From assembly GCA_021826835.1 (NCBI GenBank), contig JAKAYH010000123.1:1-6899 (forward strand): 6,899 nt of DNA, in the 5' to 3' direction. Under the pieces are notes generated by a model. That model searched no databases. It was not told where the DNA came from and saw only the letters and a list, made by a program, of their open reading frames with translations. A program made the translations under genes and the position numbers. Numbering within the stretch: the stretch's first letter is position 1; every line of letters begins with the position of its first letter. This document shows, one piece after another, positions 6,226 through 6,899 of this stretch. Source of the stretch: Thermoplasmata archaeon (GTDB lineage: Archaea; Thermoplasmatota; Thermoplasmata; Thermoplasmatales; Thermoplasmataceae).

Positions 6226-6899
6226 TTATTGACCTATGAACCTGCTTATCCAATCCTCACAGAATGAAGGACTCCTTGATAGTTCTATGAAGCCATTCCT
6301 AACCGTCTCAACCATCATATTCTGGTTTTTCACAAAGGTCCTTGAAATTACCTTTTTATAGACTTTCAGATCGGCTCTATCGGATTCAGCTGTGGTGAGT
6401 ACGTAGGCAGGAATATGAGTTCAATGTCCAGTATCTCAGCAGTTGTTGCCACGTTTTCTGTCCTTTGCGCAGTAAAGTTGTCCAGCATCATGATAATGTG
6501 ATTGAATGGATTTCTCAGTCTTATCTCCCTGAGGAAATTCATGACGCTTGCCTGCCTGGAATTTGGATACATGTTCACCACTCCACACCCATTGAATGCA
6601 TAAAAACCAAAGGTGTTTGCCCTGAACTTTGTGGTGTTCCTTATTATAATCGGCTTTGTGAACGACCACATCCTCACCGTATTCGAAGAGGTCTGTGGCG
6701 CAGCCTCGTCAAAGAATCCTATGATTGTGTCATCCGGATTTATCTAACCGAGTTTTTTTAGCTTTCCTCAGCATCGGCAGGTTTCCTGTAATCTACCTGA
6801 TATGGTTTTGCATGCTTCATCCTGAATCCCTTCAGTATCTCGGAATATTCCACTTCGAATTCTGTTCTGATGAGATCGATCACATCTCCAAGGTACCAG
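6226..6899 (-). pseudogene. IS630/Tc1-type transposase, decayed, 5' end outside the window
   Basis: Joining frames on the minus strand gives an IS630 family DDE transposase. First comes WYLGDVIDLI with PYQVDYRKPADAEES. After a frame change near 6753-6763 comes NPDDTIIGFFDEAAPQ, with the first catalytic Asp at 6708-6710. Then come NTFGFYAFNG and MMLDNFTAQ (second Asp 6480-6482), and LPTYSPQLNPIEPI (Glu 6375-6377). The last two are separated by 34 residues, the DD34E spacing of Tc1/IS630 enzymes. The tail RTFVKNQNMM to SFCEDWISRFIGQ ends at TAA 6226-6228. Lesions: an indel plus TAA (6758-6760), TAG at 6744-6746, TGA at 6366-6368 where Trp follows IEPI in the family, and a one-base loss near 6351. 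The element cannot transpose by itself. Its terminal repeats cannot be fixed because the other end is not in view. Confidence 0.88.

Noticed and set aside
6465..6761. A 98-codon plus-strand open frame over the IS630 relic
   Set aside because: It is antisense to clear transposase sequence with catalytic motifs and has no family features of its own.
1..6899. A new defence, toxin-antitoxin or RNA-guided system
   Set aside because: All intact genes are readily explained as glycosyltransferases or an FkbM methyltransferase. The remainder is IS debris, and no nuclease, reverse transcriptase, toxin or repeat array is visible.

Overview
The window is an AT-rich stretch of a surface-glycan (glycosylation) locus embedded in decayed insertion-sequence DNA. 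Three things suggest an archaeon. Plausible TATA boxes sit about 26-28 bp upstream of start codons with no Shine-Dalgarno, as in leaderless genes. The two recognisable transposase relics read like types common in Thermoplasmatales-like acidophiles. The FkbM protein carries a long N-terminal extension. The assignment to Thermoplasmatales is an inference from pattern memory, not a search result.

Layout: (1) The left edge holds the C-terminal part of a GT-B type glycosyltransferase on the + strand (3-947). It converges on a minus-strand GT2 family glycosyltransferase (1124-1930); a 19-bp palindrome lies between them. (2) 1931-2624 has no intact gene. It contains an N-terminal relic of an IS4/IS1634-like (COG5421-like) transposase at 2124-2368, and a perfect 11-bp inverted repeat at 2408-2435. 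(3) 2625-3746 is a minus-strand FkbM-type methyltransferase. (4) 3747-4172 contains plus-strand sequence that may be the C-terminal end of another or the same transposase. (5) 4173-5048 and 5079-6050 are two adjacent minus-strand GT2 glycosyltransferases with a 30-bp gap. The first belongs to the WaaE/KdtX-like subgroup by its motifs. (6) The 5' end of the last gene carries a tandem duplication (40 bp identical, 47-bp period). It creates a short upstream ORF ending in an ATGA stop/start overlap. (7) From 6226 to the right edge lies an IS630/Tc1-type transposase pseudogene with DD34E residues still present but at least four lesions.

How the genes fit together: four sugar transferases plus one O-methyltransferase-like protein are what is expected for assembling and capping a glycan on a surface glycoprotein or glycolipid. 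No oligosaccharyltransferase, flippase or sugar-nucleotide synthesis gene is visible here, so the acceptor is unknown. The separation and differing orientation of the genes, with IS relics in the gaps, fits a fast-evolving accessory glycan island. I see no tRNA, rRNA, CRISPR array, defence system or clearly novel multi-gene system. The most interesting local signal is the start-region duplication at 6011-6104.
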